NCBI RefSeq assembly: GCF_040529335.1
Contig: NZ_CP159534.1
Location: forward strand, 4,216,001 to 4,280,000
DNA length: 64,000 bases
Direction: 5' to 3'
From: Streptomyces sp. HUAS MG91
GTDB taxonomy: Bacteria > Actinomycetota > Actinomycetes > Streptomycetales > Streptomycetaceae
Position numbers and translations under genes: made by a program. The notes under the pieces were generated by a model. It was not told where the DNA came from. It was given only the letters and a program-made list of their open reading frames with translations, and made no database searches. The number at the start of each line of letters is the position of its first letter. Within the stretch, counting starts at the first letter, position 1. Below are positions 12,676 through 22,843 of the stretch, piece after piece.

Positions 12676-13218
12676 TCACCCGTAGGTGGGGTCGTGACCG
12701 GTGCTCCCGGGGGCGCGCAGGGGGCCGTAGCGGCGCGGGCCACCGCCGGGATTCTTGATGTCGATGCGGCGCACGGTGCCGTGCCCGAGGTCCTCGTTCA
12801 GGCGCCTGACCAGCTGCGGAGCCAGCATCCGGACCTGCGTGGCCCAGGCCGTCGAGTCGCACTGGACCACCAGGACGCGCTCGTCCTCGTCGTACTTCTG
12901 CGGCACGCAATGTTTGGCGAGATCCTCACCCACGATCTGCGGCCAGCGGCCCATCACCCCGCCGACGGCGGCCGGCGCCTCCCAGCCGCGCTCGGTGATC
13001 AGCCGGTTGATGGCGGCGCCGAGCCCCATCGGGTCGCGCCCGTCGGCGCGCGCACCGGAGCGCAGTCCGCCGCCACGTCGCGCCTGCTTCTTCTGCTGCG
13101 CCGAGGCACCACGCGCGCGTGCCGCCTCTTTCGCCGCGCGCAGTGCCACCCGCGCGAGGTCGACGCCGGACGGCTCGGGCCCGCCCTCGGGCTGCGGCTT
13201 CGGCTCGTCGCCGCTCAC
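12676..13218 (-). CDS. DUF721 (DciA-type) protein
   Basis: 180 residues. A charged, Ala/Arg-rich N-terminal tail leads to the DUF721 domain: [30 protein letters not shown] and the beta-strand pair around [18 protein letters not shown]. This family includes DciA, a loader of DnaB-type helicase in bacteria lacking DnaC, so a helicase-loading role is likely by family but unproven here. Its GTG overlaps the recF stop by 4 nt (GTGA), indicating translational coupling. The longer in-frame reading to 13782 is only a recF shadow. Confidence 0.9.
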   Translation of the reverse strand: MSGDEPKPQPEGGPEPSGVDLARVALRAAKEAARARGASAQQKKQARRGGGLRSGARADGRDPMGLGAAINRLITERGWEAPAAVGGVMGRWPQIVGEDLAKHCVPQKYDEDERVLVVQCDSTAWATQVRMLAPQLVRRLNEDLGHGTVRRIDIKNPGGGPRRYGPLRAPGSTGHDPTYG

Positions 13219-14339
13219 AGCCGCTCCACGGTGCCTTCGGAGACCGCGTACCGGGTGCCGGCGAGCACGCCGGGCACGTCGTCGTCGACCGCGGCCGTCA
13301 CCAGGACCTGCTCGCCGGGCGCGACGAGCTCCGCCAGGCGCTCGCGGCGGCGGGCGTCCAGCTCGGCGAAGACGTCGTCGAGGACGAGCACCGGCTCGTT
13401 CCCCTCGGCGCGCAGCAGGTCGTACGAGGCCAGGCGCAGCGCCAGCGCGTACGACCAGGACTCGCCGTGGCTCGCGTACCCCTTGGCGGGGAGCTGGCCC
13501 AGCTTGAGCAGCAGTTCGTCCCGGTGCGGTCCTACGAGGGTGACGCCCCGCTCGATCTCCTGCTTGCGGGCGCCTTCCAGGGCGGCGAGCAACTGCTCGT
13601 ACAGCTCCTCGCGCGCGTGGCCGACGATTTCGGGCGATGAAGGCTTGTACTCCAGGGCGATCGGTCCGCCACCGGGGGCCAGCTGCTCGTACGCCTTGTC
13701 GGCGAGCGGTTGCAGCGTCGCGATCAGGTCGAGCCGCTGGGCGAGCAGCTCCGCGCCCGCGCGCGCGAGGTGCTGGTCCCACACGTCGAGCGTGGAGAGG
13801 TCCATGGTGCGGCCGCCGTGGCGGCGGGCGAGGGCCGCGGACTTCAGGAGCGTGTTGCGCTGCTTGAGGACGCGATCGTAGTCGGAGCGGACCCCGGCCA
13901 TGCGCGGTGAGCGGGCGGTGATCAGCTCGTCGAGGAAGCGGCGGCGCTCTCCGGGGTCACCCTTGATGAGCGCCAGGTCCTCGGGCGCGAACAGCACGGT
14001 CCGCACGATCCCCAGCACGTCACGCGGCCTGACCTGCGAGGACCTGTTGATACGGGCGCGGTTGGCCTTGCCGGGGTTCAGCTCCAGCTCGATCAGCTGC
14101 TGGCGCTCGCCCTGCCGGACGGCGGCCCGGATGACGGCGCGCTCGGCACCCATGCGCACCAGGGGCGCGTCGGAGGAGACACGGTGGCTGCCCAGGCTGG
14201 CCAGATAGCCGACGGCCTCGACGAGATTGGTCTTGCCCTGCCCGTTGGGGCCCACGAACGCGGTGACGCCCGGGTCGAGAGCGACCTCGGCCCGGGCGTA
14301 CGAGCGGAAGTCGGCCAGTGACAGATGCGTGACGTGCAT
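13215..14339 (-). CDS. recF: DNA replication and repair protein RecF
   Basis: 374 residues, SMC-like ATPase that binds gapped DNA and helps load RecA. The Walker A motif is GPNGQGKTN (about residues 30-38). Early motif [14 protein letters not shown] is typical. The signature region is [16 protein letters not shown] and Walker B is [13 protein letters not shown]. Overlap with the DUF721 gene downstream and about 65 bp to gnd upstream place it in the dnaN-gyr cluster. Confidence 0.97.
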   Translation of the reverse strand: MHVTHLSLADFRSYARAEVALDPGVTAFVGPNGQGKTNLVEAVGYLASLGSHRVSSDAPLVRMGAERAVIRAAVRQGERQQLIELELNPGKANRARINRSSQVRPRDVLGIVRTVLFAPEDLALIKGDPGERRRFLDELITARSPRMAGVRSDYDRVLKQRNTLLKSAALARRHGGRTMDLSTLDVWDQHLARAGAELLAQRLDLIATLQPLADKAYEQLAPGGGPIALEYKPSSPEIVGHAREELYEQLLAALEGARKQEIERGVTLVGPHRDELLLKLGQLPAKGYASHGESWSYALALRLASYDLLRAEGNEPVLVLDDVFAELDARRRERLAELVAPGEQVLVTAAVDDDVPGVLAGTRYAVSEGTVERL

Positions 14340-14403
14340 GGTCGTGGGCCGACCTCCCCCAACATTCCGGACGTTCTGAACAGCGGTTGTCTACAGCTGT
14401 GGA

Positions 14404-15279
14404 TTACTTCTTCTCGACGGCGTGCCCGCCGAACTGGTTGCGCAGCGCGGCGATCATCTTCATCTGCGGCGAGTCGTCCTGGCGCGAGGCGAAGCGCGCG
14501 AAGAGGGACGCGGTGATCGCGGGCAGCGGGACGGCGTTGTCGATGGCGGCCTCGACCGTCCAGCGGCCCTCGCCGGAGTCCTGCGCGAAACCGCGCAGCT
14601 TGTCCAGGTGCTCGTCCTCGTCGAGGGCATTGACCGCCAGATCGAGCAGCCAGGAACGGATGACCGTGCCCTCCTGCCAGGAGCGGAAGACCTCGCGGAC
14701 GTCGGTCACCGAGTCCACGGCCTCCAGCAGCTCCCAGCCCTCGGCGTAGGCCTGCATCATCGCGTACTCGATGCCGTTGTGAACCATCTTCGCGAAGTGG
14801 CCCGCGCCGACCTTGCCCGCGTGCACCGAACCGAAGTCGCCCTCCGGCTTCAGGGCGTCGAAGATCGGCTGGACCTTGGCCACGTCCTCGGCCGCGCCGC
14901 CGTACATCAGCGCGTACCCGTTCTCCAGGCCCCAGACGCCGCCGGAGACGCCGCAGTCGACGAAGCCGATGTTCTTGATGCCGAGCTCGACCGCGTGCTT
15001 CTCGTCGTCCGTCCAGCGCGAATTGCCGCCGTCGACGACGACGTCACCGGGCTCGAGCAGCTCGGCGAGCTCGTCGACGGTGGACTGAGTGGCGGCACCT
15101 GCGGGAACCATCACCCACACCACGCGCGGACCCTTGAGACGGCCCACAAGCTCTTCGAGGCTGTGGACGTCCGCGAGGTCCGGATTGCGGTCGTAGCCGA
15201 TGACGGTGTGGCCTGCGCGGCGGATGCGCTCGCGCATGTTGCCGCCCATCTTGCCGAGGCCGACGAGACCGAGCTCCAT
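14404..15279 (-). CDS. gnd: 6-phosphogluconate dehydrogenase, short (YqeC/GndA-like) form
   Basis: 291 residues. It oxidatively decarboxylates 6-phosphogluconate to ribulose 5-phosphate. The N-terminal Rossmann motif is GLVGLGKMGGNM. GVSGGVWGLENGYALMYGG (substrate-binding SGG region) and KMVHNGIEYAMMQ (catalytic Lys/Asn region) follow. The protein is about 290 residues rather than 470, so it belongs to the short class, some of which prefer NAD. The start is ATG at 15279 with AAGGAA upstream; the longer frame to 15336 lacks support. Its place between dnaN and recF is characteristic of Streptomyces. Confidence 0.93.
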   Translation of the reverse strand: MELGLVGLGKMGGNMRERIRRAGHTVIGYDRNPDLADVHSLEELVGRLKGPRVVWVMVPAGAATQSTVDELAELLEPGDVVVDGGNSRWTDDEKHAVELGIKNIGFVDCGVSGGVWGLENGYALMYGGAAEDVAKVQPIFDALKPEGDFGSVHAGKVGAGHFAKMVHNGIEYAMMQAYAEGWELLEAVDSVTDVREVFRSWQEGTVIRSWLLDLAVNALDEDEHLDKLRGFAQDSGEGRWTVEAAIDNAVPLPAITASLFARFASRQDDSPQMKMIAALRNQFGGHAVEKK

Positions 15280-15332
15280 CAGTGGTTCCTTACGTTGCGA
15301 CGGGGCGTGAGGTGGAGGGTGGAGCGGTACGG

Positions 15333-15350
15333 GCACGCACGCGTGCGTGC
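15333..15350. repeat. 18-bp perfect palindrome between gnd and dnaN
   Basis: GCACGCACGCGTGCGTGC reads the same on both strands. It sits just before the gnd start and after dnaN, with no loop, so it is more like a protein site than a terminator. Confidence 0.55.
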
Positions 15351-15449
15351 CGTCTCGTACCCGCGTCCGAGCCTAAACCCGGACGCTTCCGCCCACCTGC
15401 GGGCACAGCCGCTCCGGTGGACCTTGGAGCGGCCCGCCCCTCGGTGGCC

Positions 15450-16580
15450 TCAGCCCGACAGCCGCACCGGCATGATCAGGTACTTGTACGCGTCGTCCGC
15501 CTCGGCGTCCACGGCCGGCTTGCCGGAGAGCAGCGCGGGCTTGGTGGACGTCGTGAACGACAGCTGGGCGACCGGGGAGTCGATCGCGCTCAGGCCGTCC
15601 AGCAGGAACGTCGGGTTGAAGGCGATGGAGATGTCGTCGCCGTCCAGCTGGGCGTCGACCCGCTCCACAGCCTGTGCGTCGTCGCTGGAGCCGGCCTCCA
15701 GGATGAGCACGCCCTGCTCGAAGCTGAGCCGCACCGGGGTGTTGCGCTCGGCGACCAGGGCCACGCGCTTGACGGCCTCCACGAAGGGGGCGGTCTCGAT
15801 GACGGCCACGGAGTTGAACTCCGTCGGGAACAGCGTGCGGTATTTCGGGAGGTCGCCCTCCAGGAGGCGGGTGGTCGTGCGACGGCCCGCGCCCTCGAAG
15901 CCGATGAGGCCCTCGCCCGCACCCGAGCCGGACAGCGCCAGGGTGACCGTGTCGCCGCTCGTGAGCGCCTTGGCGGTGTCCAGGAGCGTCTTGGCGGGCA
16001 CCAGGGCGACCGCGGACGCCTCGTCGTCCTCGGGCTTCCACTGGAACTCGCGGACGGCGAAGCGGTAGCGGTCGGTGGACGCCAGGGTCACCGTGCCGCC
16101 CTCGATCTCGATACGCACACCGGTGAGGACGGGCAGCGTGTCGTCGCGGCCGGCGGCGATGGCCACCTGCTGCGCGGCGGAGGCGAAGACGTCGCCCGGG
16201 ACGGTGCCCGTCGCGGTCGGCATCTGCGGCAGCGCCGGGTACTCCTCCACAGGCAGTGTGTGGAGGGTGAAGCGCGAGGAGCCGCAGACCACGGTCGCCC
16301 GTACACCGTCTGTGGAGATCTCCACCGGGCGGTTGGGCAGGGCGCGGCAGATGTCGGCGAGGAGGCGGCCGGAGACGAGCACCGTGCCCTCCTCGTCGAT
16401 CTCCGCGTCCACGGAGACGCGCGCCGAGACCTCGTAGTCGAAGCTCGACAGGCTGAGCGCGCCCTCCTCGGCCTTCAGCAGAAGGCCCGCGAGGACGGGC
16501 GCAGGCGGTCGTGCCGGAAGGCTGCGCGCCGCCCAGGCCACCGCCTCCGCGAGTACGTCGCGTTCCACCCGGATCTTCAC
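15450..16580 (-). CDS. dnaN: DNA polymerase III beta subunit (sliding clamp)
   Basis: 376 residues, starting MKIRVERDVLAEAVAWAARSLP. Three repeated clamp subdomains are recognisable; VLAGLLLKAEEGALSLSSFD and the C-terminal YKYLIMPVRLSG (hydrophobic pocket that holds partner peptides) are diagnostic. It forms the processivity ring for DNA polymerase III. The gene reads away from oriC, and the sequence upstream of its ATG is the edge of the origin. Confidence 0.98.
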   Translation of the reverse strand: MKIRVERDVLAEAVAWAARSLPARPPAPVLAGLLLKAEEGALSLSSFDYEVSARVSVDAEIDEEGTVLVSGRLLADICRALPNRPVEISTDGVRATVVCGSSRFTLHTLPVEEYPALPQMPTATGTVPGDVFASAAQQVAIAAGRDDTLPVLTGVRIEIEGGTVTLASTDRYRFAVREFQWKPEDDEASAVALVPAKTLLDTAKALTSGDTVTLALSGSGAGEGLIGFEGAGRRTTTRLLEGDLPKYRTLFPTEFNSVAVIETAPFVEAVKRVALVAERNTPVRLSFEQGVLILEAGSSDDAQAVERVDAQLDGDDISIAFNPTFLLDGLSAIDSPVAQLSFTTSTKPALLSGKPAVDAEADDAYKYLIMPVRLSG

Positions 16581-17482
16581 TTAAGCCGCCTCCTGCTGTT
16601 GCTGGCTGCTCTCGCCCTGCATCGGTCTTCGGTCTTCGTCGGCTGACGTCGGTGTCGCTCGGCCCACAGCTGGGGAGAACACCGGGGACCAGTCTGACGC
16701 ACCGCACTGACAGCTGGTGCCTCCCTCGGTCAAGTCGTGCCGAGGCGCGGTCGAGGTGCCGAGAGCGAGTTGTGCACAGCCCCGTCTTCGAAACGAATTC
16801 CCAGCTCTCTCTAGTTGGGAGTAGTAGTAGGGGCTGTGGAAACCGTGGAAAACCTCTTCTTCGCAGGTCAGAGGCGGTTTTTTGTCCACTGCGCCTGTGG
16901 GCCGTGGCCGTGGACAACCGGGCACTTCTGTGGACGGGCGAAAGTTCTGCACACCCGATGCACAGGCTGAGGCGACTTCTCCCCAGCGCCGTCCCCAGCT
17001 TTACCCGCGTTCCCCACAGCCCAACCGACCCCCTTGGTGTGACGCCTTTCACTCGCGTCGGTGATGAGGCGCGTCGCGTTGCCGAACAGTGGACAGCCGT
17101 GTGGAGAAGCTCCGGATCGCTGTGCACAAGAGCTGGCATCCTGTGGGTCGACGGTGGACAACGGCATGCACACCCTGTGGAAGAAAAATCTGTCCACAGG
17201 GTGTGGAGATCGTCTGTCCACCAATCCACAACCCTCTGACCTGGCCTGATGCCCTGTCACGCCCCTGCGCTGTGGACGCCGTCTGGACAACTTTCCGGTC
17301 CCCAGGGTGTGGACCGAAAAAACCCGGCACATCTGTGGAGAACACCCGTAACTCGCCACGGAATCGAACACCGGCTCACCTCCGGCGACCGACTCGCGTC
17401 CACAGGCACATGGAAAAGGGCGCCCCGGAAGTCGTTCCGGAGCGCCCTCGAGGGACGTACGAGAGCCGCGAGGGGCCCGTCG
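16581..17482. other. oriC: Chromosomal replication origin oriC
   Basis: A 900-bp non-coding stretch between dnaN and dnaA, the known place of Streptomyces oriC. I count about 19 DnaA-box-like 9-mers of the TTGTCCACA type, in both orientations and mostly with one or two mismatches. Examples are 16835, 16844, 16882, 16909, 16929, 17088, 17100, 17121, 17153, 17176, 17190 (CTGTCCACA), 17202, 17214, 17271, 17282, 17308, 17334 and 17396. They fall into a dnaN-side group (16.77-16.94 kb) and a denser dnaA-side group (17.09-17.41 kb). All frames through it lack coding bias. Confidence 0.95.
17417..17448 (-). terminator. Terminator after dnaA
   Basis: Arms AGGGCGCCCCGGAA and TTCCGGAGCGCCCT with a 4-nt loop GTCG and one mismatch, 35 bp past the dnaA stop. 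It would keep dnaA transcription from running into oriC. Confidence 0.85.
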
Positions 17483-19549
17483 TCAGCCGTTCTTGATGCG
17501 GTTGGTCAGCTCGGTGACCTGGTTGTAGATGGAGCGCCGCTCGGCCATCAGCGCGCGGATCTTGCGGTCGGCGTGCATCACGGTCGTGTGGTCGCGGCCG
17601 CCGAACTGCGCGCCGATCTTCGGCAGGGAGAGATCGGTCAGCTCACGGCACAGGTACATCGCGATCTGGCGGGCCGTCACGAGCACGCGGCTGCGCGAGG
17701 ATCCGCAGAGGTCCTCCACCGTCAGCCCGAAGTAGTCCGCGGTCGCCGCCATGATGGCCGGCGCGGTGATCTCCGGGGAGGCGTCCTCGCCGCCGGGGAT
17801 CAGGTCCTTCAGGACGATCTCCGTCAGCCCCAGGTCCACCGGCTGCCGGTTGAGCGAGGCGAACGCCGTGACGCGGATCAACGCCCCTTCCAGCTCACGG
17901 ATGTTCCGCGAGATGCGGGACGCGATGAACTCCAGGACCTCCGGCGGCGCGTTGAGCTGCTCCTGCACCGCCTTCTTACGGAGGATCGCGATACGGGTCT
18001 CCAGCTCGGGCGGCTGGACGTCCGTGATCAGGCCCCACTCGAACCGGTTGCGCAGCCGGTCCTCCAGGGTCACCAGCTGCTTGGGCGGCCGGTCGCTGGA
18101 GAGCACGATCTGCTTGTTCGCGTTGTGGAGGGTGTTGAAGGTGTGGAAGAACTCCTCCTGCGTCGACTCCTTGTCCGCGAGGAACTGGATGTCGTCGACG
18201 AGCAGGATGTCCATCTCGCGGTACCGCTTGCGGAAGGAGTCGCCCTTGCCGTCGCGGATCGAGTTGATGAACTCGTTGGTGAACTCCTCGGAGCTCACGT
18301 ACCGCACGCGCGTGCCCGGATAGAGGCTGCGGGCGTAGTGCCCGATGGCGTGCAGCAGGTGCGTCTTGCCGAGACCGGACTCCCCGTAGATGAAGAGCGG
18401 GTTGTACGCCTTGGCGGGTGCCTCGGCGACGGCGACCGCGGCCGCGTGCGCGAAGCGGTTCGACGCGCCGATGACGAACGTGTCGAAGAGGTACTTGGGG
18501 TTCAGGCGGGCGGTCGGCTCACCGGGGCCCGTCGCGGGCGCCGGCTGCGCGGCCAGCGGACCCGGGGCGCCCGAGGGCACACCGCGGCCGGGGCCGCCGT
18601 CGAGCCCGGGGCGGCCGCCCATCGTGGGCTCGCCGCCGTCCCGGCGCGGCCGGCCCTCGCGCGGCGACGCGTCGTAGCCGCCCCGCTCCTCATAGGGGGA
18701 GCGCTCTTCGTAGGAGGGGCGCTCCACCGGCTTCTGCTCGTACGGCGAGCGCTCCGGCTGCTGGTCGTAGCGGCCGCGCTCGGGCTCGTACCCCTGCGGC
18801 TCGTAGGGCGGCCGTTCCTGCTGCCGGTAGTCGTGCTGGGGCTGCTGCGGGGGCGACGCGTACGGGTCGCGCTCGGGGAAGCCGAGCCGCTGCTGCTGCC
18901 ACCCGTAGTCGTCCTGCTGCGGGCGGGGCCAGGCGCCGGGCTGGGGGCGCTGGTAGTCCGGGTAGGCGGGGCGGGCGGTCGGCAGCTGGTCCTCGCGGTC
19001 CCGCTCGCGCGGGGACGGCGGCTGCGGGTCGCGCTGGTCGCCGCGCGTGCCGGCCTGGCCGCCCTGACCGCGGTCGTCCCGGCCGCGACGCTCGTACGCG
19101 TCGTAGCCGTCGTACGCGTCCCGGCTGTCATAGGTGTCACGGGGGGCGTCACGGCTCTCGTACGGCTCGTGGCCCTGACCGGACGCGGAGGGCTGCTCCG
19201 CGCCCTCGTAGCCCTCGTACTCCTCGTAGCGCTGCTGCTGGACCGGCGGGGCCGGGGGCGTGGGCGGCTCGCCCACGGAGTCGTCGACCGTGATCGCGAT
19301 CCGGATCGGGCGGCCGCACTCGCGGCTGAGGGTCTCGCTCACGACCGGCGCGAGCCGGCCTTCAAGTACGCCCTTCGCGAATTCGTTGGGCACCGCGAGC
19401 AGGGCCGTGTCGGCCACCAGGGCCAGGGGCTGGCAGCGCTTGATCCAGTGTTCGTCCTTCGTCTCGACGCCCTGCCCACGCCCTTCCCCGAGGAGTTGCT
19501 CCAGAACTCGTGGCCACACTGCGGCAAGATCGGCAGGTACGTCAGCCAC
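17483..19549 (-). CDS. dnaA: Chromosomal replication initiator DnaA
   Basis: 688 residues (GTG start, [20 protein letters not shown]). Domain I is at residues 1-90. A very long Tyr/Pro/Arg/Asp-rich domain II (about 90-330) is the Streptomyces hallmark. The AAA+ domain III has Walker [11 protein letters not shown], Walker [15 protein letters not shown] and sensor region SSDRPPKQL. Domain IV carries the box-binding helix with [15 protein letters not shown]. It binds the boxes in oriC, and a box lies in its own upstream region, so autoregulation is likely. Transcription runs toward oriC. Confidence 0.99.
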   Translation of the reverse strand: MADVPADLAAVWPRVLEQLLGEGRGQGVETKDEHWIKRCQPLALVADTALLAVPNEFAKGVLEGRLAPVVSETLSRECGRPIRIAITVDDSVGEPPTPPAPPVQQQRYEEYEGYEGAEQPSASGQGHEPYESRDAPRDTYDSRDAYDGYDAYERRGRDDRGQGGQAGTRGDQRDPQPPSPRERDREDQLPTARPAYPDYQRPQPGAWPRPQQDDYGWQQQRLGFPERDPYASPPQQPQHDYRQQERPPYEPQGYEPERGRYDQQPERSPYEQKPVERPSYEERSPYEERGGYDASPREGRPRRDGGEPTMGGRPGLDGGPGRGVPSGAPGPLAAQPAPATGPGEPTARLNPKYLFDTFVIGASNRFAHAAAVAVAEAPAKAYNPLFIYGESGLGKTHLLHAIGHYARSLYPGTRVRYVSSEEFTNEFINSIRDGKGDSFRKRYREMDILLVDDIQFLADKESTQEEFFHTFNTLHNANKQIVLSSDRPPKQLVTLEDRLRNRFEWGLITDVQPPELETRIAILRKKAVQEQLNAPPEVLEFIASRISRNIRELEGALIRVTAFASLNRQPVDLGLTEIVLKDLIPGGEDASPEITAPAIMAATADYFGLTVEDLCGSSRSRVLVTARQIAMYLCRELTDLSLPKIGAQFGGRDHTTVMHADRKIRALMAERRSIYNQVTELTNRIKNG

Positions 19550-19965
19550 AGGGCACGCTCTCTCGCTGGTCCCACGAACGTGTGATTCCTGGGACGGGTT
19601 GGGTGGGGAGGCCGGAGCCGGATCGGGAAGGAAACCGGGTGGGTGGTGAAGAAGGGAACGAATCGGAGTTCAGCCACGGTAGTCAGCGCGACCGCTGCGG
19701 TTCAAGTTGTTGTCCCCAGCCTGTGGACAGTGTCTCCCGCGTGACGCTGGTTTGACCGGATGGCGTAGCCGCGCGTACCGTAACCAGGTCGAGTTGTCGA
19801 TGGCTGCTGCCGCCTGCCTCCGATGGGCAAGGTCACGGTCCACGAGTTGTTCAGCTTCTCTGTGGTCCGTCTAGCGGTGCACTCGGGCGTATTGCGAGCT
19901 ACTCGTGGGCGCACGGTGACAGCCAGGCGATGTCCCGCCAACCCACGTTTTTCAGGAGCCCCCGA
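19550..19965. promoter_or_regulatory. Divergent dnaA-rpmH intergenic region with DnaA box
   Basis: About 415 bp without a gene. CTGTCCACA (minus strand; plus strand TGTGGACAG) at 19722-19730 fits the Streptomyces DnaA box, with a weaker TTGTCCCCA beside it at 19710. Both the dnaA promoter (leftward) and the rpmH operon promoter (rightward) must lie here. I could not fix -10/-35 elements. Confidence 0.75.
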
Positions 19966-20103
19966 GTGAGCAAGCGCACCTTCCAGCCGAACAACCGTCG
20001 TCGCGCCAAGACCCACGGTTTCCGCCTTCGCATGCGGACCCGCGCCGGTCGTGCGATTCTCGCCAACCGTCGTGGCAAGGGTCGCGCCAGCCTGTCCGCC
20101 TGA
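19966..20103 (+). CDS. rpmH: 50S ribosomal protein L34
   Basis: 45 residues starting [22 protein letters not shown], the near-invariant L34 sequence, ending [13 protein letters not shown] precedes the start. It is the first gene of the rpmH-rnpA-yidD-yidC-jag-rsmG run, 20 bp before rnpA, and is divergent from dnaA as in nearly all bacteria. Confidence 0.98.
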   Translation: MSKRTFQPNNRRRAKTHGFRLRMRTRAGRAILANRRGKGRASLSA

Positions 20104-20123
20104 TCGCGTAAACAGGTCATGAC

Positions 20124-20495
20124 GTGCTGCCTACCGAGAATCGGCTGAGGCGGCGCGAGGACTTCGCGACCGCGGTACGACGAGGTCGTCGGGCCGGACG
20201 CCCGCTTCTCGTCGTCCATCTACGCAGCGGTTCAACGGACCCGCACGTGCCAGGGGAGAGCGTTCCCCCGCCGCGTGCGGGTTTCGTCGTGAGCAAGGCC
20301 GTGGGCGGCGCCGTCGTACGGAACACGGTGAAGCGCAGGCTTCGACACCTCATGCGCGACCGGGTGGCTCAGTTGCCCCCAGGTAGCCTGGTAGTCGTAC
20401 GTGCGTTGCCCGGTGCGGGTGACGCCTCCCACGCACAGCTGGCCCGAGACCTGGATGCCGCCCTGGAGCGGCTGCTGGGAGGGGGCGCGCGATGA
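20124..20495 (+). CDS. rnpA: Ribonuclease P protein component
   Basis: 123 residues. It begins [21 protein letters not shown] and carries the family RNR-type motif in [16 protein letters not shown]. It binds the RNase P RNA and helps recognise the pre-tRNA leader. The GTG start is 20 bp after rpmH. The stop overlaps the yidD start by 4 nt (ATGA), so the two are translationally coupled. Confidence 0.97.
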   Translation: MLPTENRLRRREDFATAVRRGRRAGRPLLVVHLRSGSTDPHVPGESVPPPRAGFVVSKAVGGAVVRNTVKRRLRHLMRDRVAQLPPGSLVVVRALPGAGDASHAQLARDLDAALERLLGGGAR

Positions 20496-20842
20496 AGTAC
20501 CCACTGCTTGCACTGATCAAGATCTACCAGTGGACCATCAGTCCGCTGCTCGGTCCCGTGTGCAAGTACTACCCGTCGTGCTCCCACTACGGCTTCACGG
20601 CCATCGACCGGCACGGCGCGATCAAGGGAACAGCCCTCACCGCCTGGCGGATCCTCCGGTGCAATCCGTGGTCCCACGGTGGTGTCGATTACGTTCCGCC
20701 GCGTAAGCGGCCGCGCTGGCACGAGATGCTCCGCGACGCCTTGCGCGGGGACAAGAAAGCGGCCCCCGTCGTTCAGGACGACAGTGCCACTGCCCAGGAC
20801 AGCCCGTCCGCAGCGACCCCGCCCCATGCCCAAGGAGCCTGA
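20492..20842 (+). CDS. yidD: Membrane protein insertion efficiency factor YidD
   Basis: 116 residues. The core is typical YidD: an amphipathic N-terminus ([17 protein letters not shown]), the conserved [11 protein letters not shown] motif and [15 protein letters not shown]. The C-terminal tail of about 35 residues is longer than in proteobacteria and unstructured. It assists YidC-dependent insertion at the inner face of the membrane and lies directly upstream of yidC. Confidence 0.95.
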   Translation: MKYPLLALIKIYQWTISPLLGPVCKYYPSCSHYGFTAIDRHGAIKGTALTAWRILRCNPWSHGGVDYVPPRKRPRWHEMLRDALRGDKKAAPVVQDDSATAQDSPSAATPPHAQGA

Positions 20843-20850
20843 TCAGGGAC

Positions 20851-22170
20851 ATGATTTCCGATATCGTCAACGCGATTTCTGGTGTCTTCGCGTTTCTCAC
20901 GACCCCGGTGTCCTGGGTCATCGTCCAGTTCCACAAGGTCTTCGGGGCCATCTTCGGCCCTGACACTGGATGGGCCTGGGGTCTCTCCATCGTGTCCCTG
21001 GTGGTGCTGATCCGCATCTGCCTGATCCCGCTCTTCGTGAAGCAGATCAAGTCGACGCGGAACATGCAGCTGCTCCAGCCGCAGATGAAGGCGATCCAGG
21101 AGCGCTACAAGAACGACAAGCAGCGTCAGTCCGAAGAGATGATGAAGCTGTACAAGGAGACGGGCACCAACCCGCTCTCCTCGTGCCTTCCCATCCTCGT
21201 GCAGTCGCCGTTCTTCTTCGCGCTGTACCACACGCTGGCCGGCATCGCCGAGAACAAGAAGATCGGCGTCATCGACCAGTCGCTGCTCGACAGCGCGCAG
21301 AAGGCTCACATCTTCGGCGCCCCGCTGGCCGCGAAGTTCATGGACACCGCCGACGAGGTCGCCAAGATGGGCGCCACGCTGATGGACGTGCGCGTCGTCA
21401 CGGCGGTCATGATCATCATGATGTCGGCGTCGCAGTTCTACACGCAGCGTCAGCTGATGACGAAGAACGTCGACCTCACGGTCAAGACGCCGTTCATGCA
21501 GCAGCAGAAGATGCTGATGTACGTCTTCCCGGTCATCTTCCTGTTCATGGGCATCAACTTCCCCGTCGGTGTCCTCGTCTACTGGCTGACCACCAACGTG
21601 TGGACCATGGGCCAGCAGATGTACGTGATCAGCCGGAACCCCACCCCCGGCAGCAAGGCCCAGGCCAAGATGCTGGAGGGCCTGACGAAGCACGTGGTCG
21701 GCCACGGCGCCACCCGCACCAAGCGCGAGCGCAACATCGTCAAGGCGATCGTCGCCAAGGGCCGGGACCGCAACGAGTACGAGCGCAAGTTCATCAACGG
21801 TCTGACCAAGGCCAGCCTCGCCGCCCAGGCCGACGGCACCGTGGTGGCCAGCACGTCCGCGACCGCCGTCCTGGACGAGGACGGCACGACGGCCTCGGGT
21901 GCGCCCAAGCGCCAGCAGCCCAAGCGTCAGTCCAAGTCGCAGCGCCAGTCGGGCCCCACCACGGCCAAGTCCGACGGCACCGCACAGGCTTCGGACAAGC
22001 CGTCGCTGGAGAAGAAGGACGCGACCGACTCCGAGTCCGGCGCCAAGCCGCAGAACGGCCAGAGTGGCGCCAAGGCCAAGCCGGCCGGTGGCAACCAGGC
22101 GCGCAGCAAGGCCAAGTCCGGGCAGCGCAAGGGCGGGCCGCAGCGGCCCAAGTCCCCGTCCAAGAAGTAA
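20851..22170 (+). CDS. yidC: Membrane protein insertase YidC
   Basis: 439 residues. Like other Gram-positive YidC/Oxa1 proteins it lacks the large periplasmic domain. Membrane segments include [20 protein letters not shown] with the groove arginine, [17 protein letters not shown], and [16 protein letters not shown] near residue 245. The C-terminal third is cytoplasmic and basic (Lys/Gln/Ser-rich, ending PKSPSKK), suitable for ribosome contact. It follows yidD by 8 bp. Confidence 0.97.
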   Translation: MISDIVNAISGVFAFLTTPVSWVIVQFHKVFGAIFGPDTGWAWGLSIVSLVVLIRICLIPLFVKQIKSTRNMQLLQPQMKAIQERYKNDKQRQSEEMMKLYKETGTNPLSSCLPILVQSPFFFALYHTLAGIAENKKIGVIDQSLLDSAQKAHIFGAPLAAKFMDTADEVAKMGATLMDVRVVTAVMIIMMSASQFYTQRQLMTKNVDLTVKTPFMQQQKMLMYVFPVIFLFMGINFPVGVLVYWLTTNVWTMGQQMYVISRNPTPGSKAQAKMLEGLTKHVVGHGATRTKRERNIVKAIVAKGRDRNEYERKFINGLTKASLAAQADGTVVASTSATAVLDEDGTTASGAPKRQQPKRQSKSQRQSGPTTAKSDGTAQASDKPSLEKKDATDSESGAKPQNGQSGAKAKPAGGNQARSKAKSGQRKGGPQRPKSPSKK

Positions 22171-22223
22171 GACCTCGACGTAAGACGTTGGCGTAAGCCT
22201 TTGACTCAAGAAGGAGTCCTCCC

Positions 22224-22733
22224 GTGACGGAAGGCACCACCTCCGCTCCTGAGGGTGGCGACACCCTGACCCGCCTCGAGCAGGAGGGCGAGATCGCTGC
22301 GGACTACCTCGAGGGTCTGCTGGACATCGCCGACCTCGACGGTGACATCGACATGGACGTCGAGGCCGACCGTGCCGCGGTGTCCATCGTCAGCGATGCG
22401 AGCAGCCGCGACCTGCAGAAGCTGGTCGGCCGTGACGGTGAGGTCCTCGAGGCGCTTCAGGAGCTGACCCGCCTCGCGGTGCACCGGGAGACCGGGGACC
22501 GCAGCCGGCTCATGCTGGACATCGCCGGGTACCGGGCCAAGAAGCGCGCCGAGCTCACCGAGCAGGGTGCCAAGGCCGCGTCCGAGGTGAAGAACAGCGG
22601 CGAGCCGGTCAAGATGCAGCCGATGACGCCGTTCGAGCGCAAGGTCGTGCACGACGCGGTCAAGGCCGCCGGACTGCGCAGCGAGTCCGAGGGCGAGGAG
22701 CCGCAGCGCTTCGTCGTCGTGCTTCCTGCCTGA
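22224..22733 (+). CDS. jag: Jag (KhpB) family RNA-binding protein with KH and R3H domains
   Basis: 169 residues. Residues about 15-95 form the KH domain (VSIVSDASSRDLQKLVGRDG contains the GRDG loop). Residues 100-169 form the R3H domain: RSRLMLDIAGYRAKKR followed by MTPFERKVVHDAV and a FVVVLPA end. GTG start with AAGGAG upstream. It lacks the N-terminal Jag domain of Firmicutes. Likely an RNA chaperone; its place after yidC is conserved. Confidence 0.92.
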   Translation: MTEGTTSAPEGGDTLTRLEQEGEIAADYLEGLLDIADLDGDIDMDVEADRAAVSIVSDASSRDLQKLVGRDGEVLEALQELTRLAVHRETGDRSRLMLDIAGYRAKKRAELTEQGAKAASEVKNSGEPVKMQPMTPFERKVVHDAVKAAGLRSESEGEEPQRFVVVLPA

Positions 22734-22748
22734 GCGGTACGTGCTCTC

Positions 22749-22776
22749 CGGCCCCGTCTGTTCGCAGGCGGGGCCG
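22749..22776 (+). terminator. Terminator between jag and rsmG
   Basis: Perfect 12-bp arms CGGCCCCGTCTG and CAGGCGGGGCCG with a TTCG loop, followed by ATCTTT. It lies just after the jag stop, so rsmG expression must depend on read-through or its own promoter in the 68 bp that follow. Confidence 0.85.
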
Positions 22777-22843
22777 ATCTTTGTCAGCCTGTTCATCAGC
22801 CACCCCACGCGGTGGAGCGGTGAGGTACGGAAGGACGGTCCCC

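Noticed and set aside
16868..17371. Open frames across the oriC region
   Set aside because: They lack third-position GC bias, are broken by DnaA-box repeats and lie in the known place of oriC.
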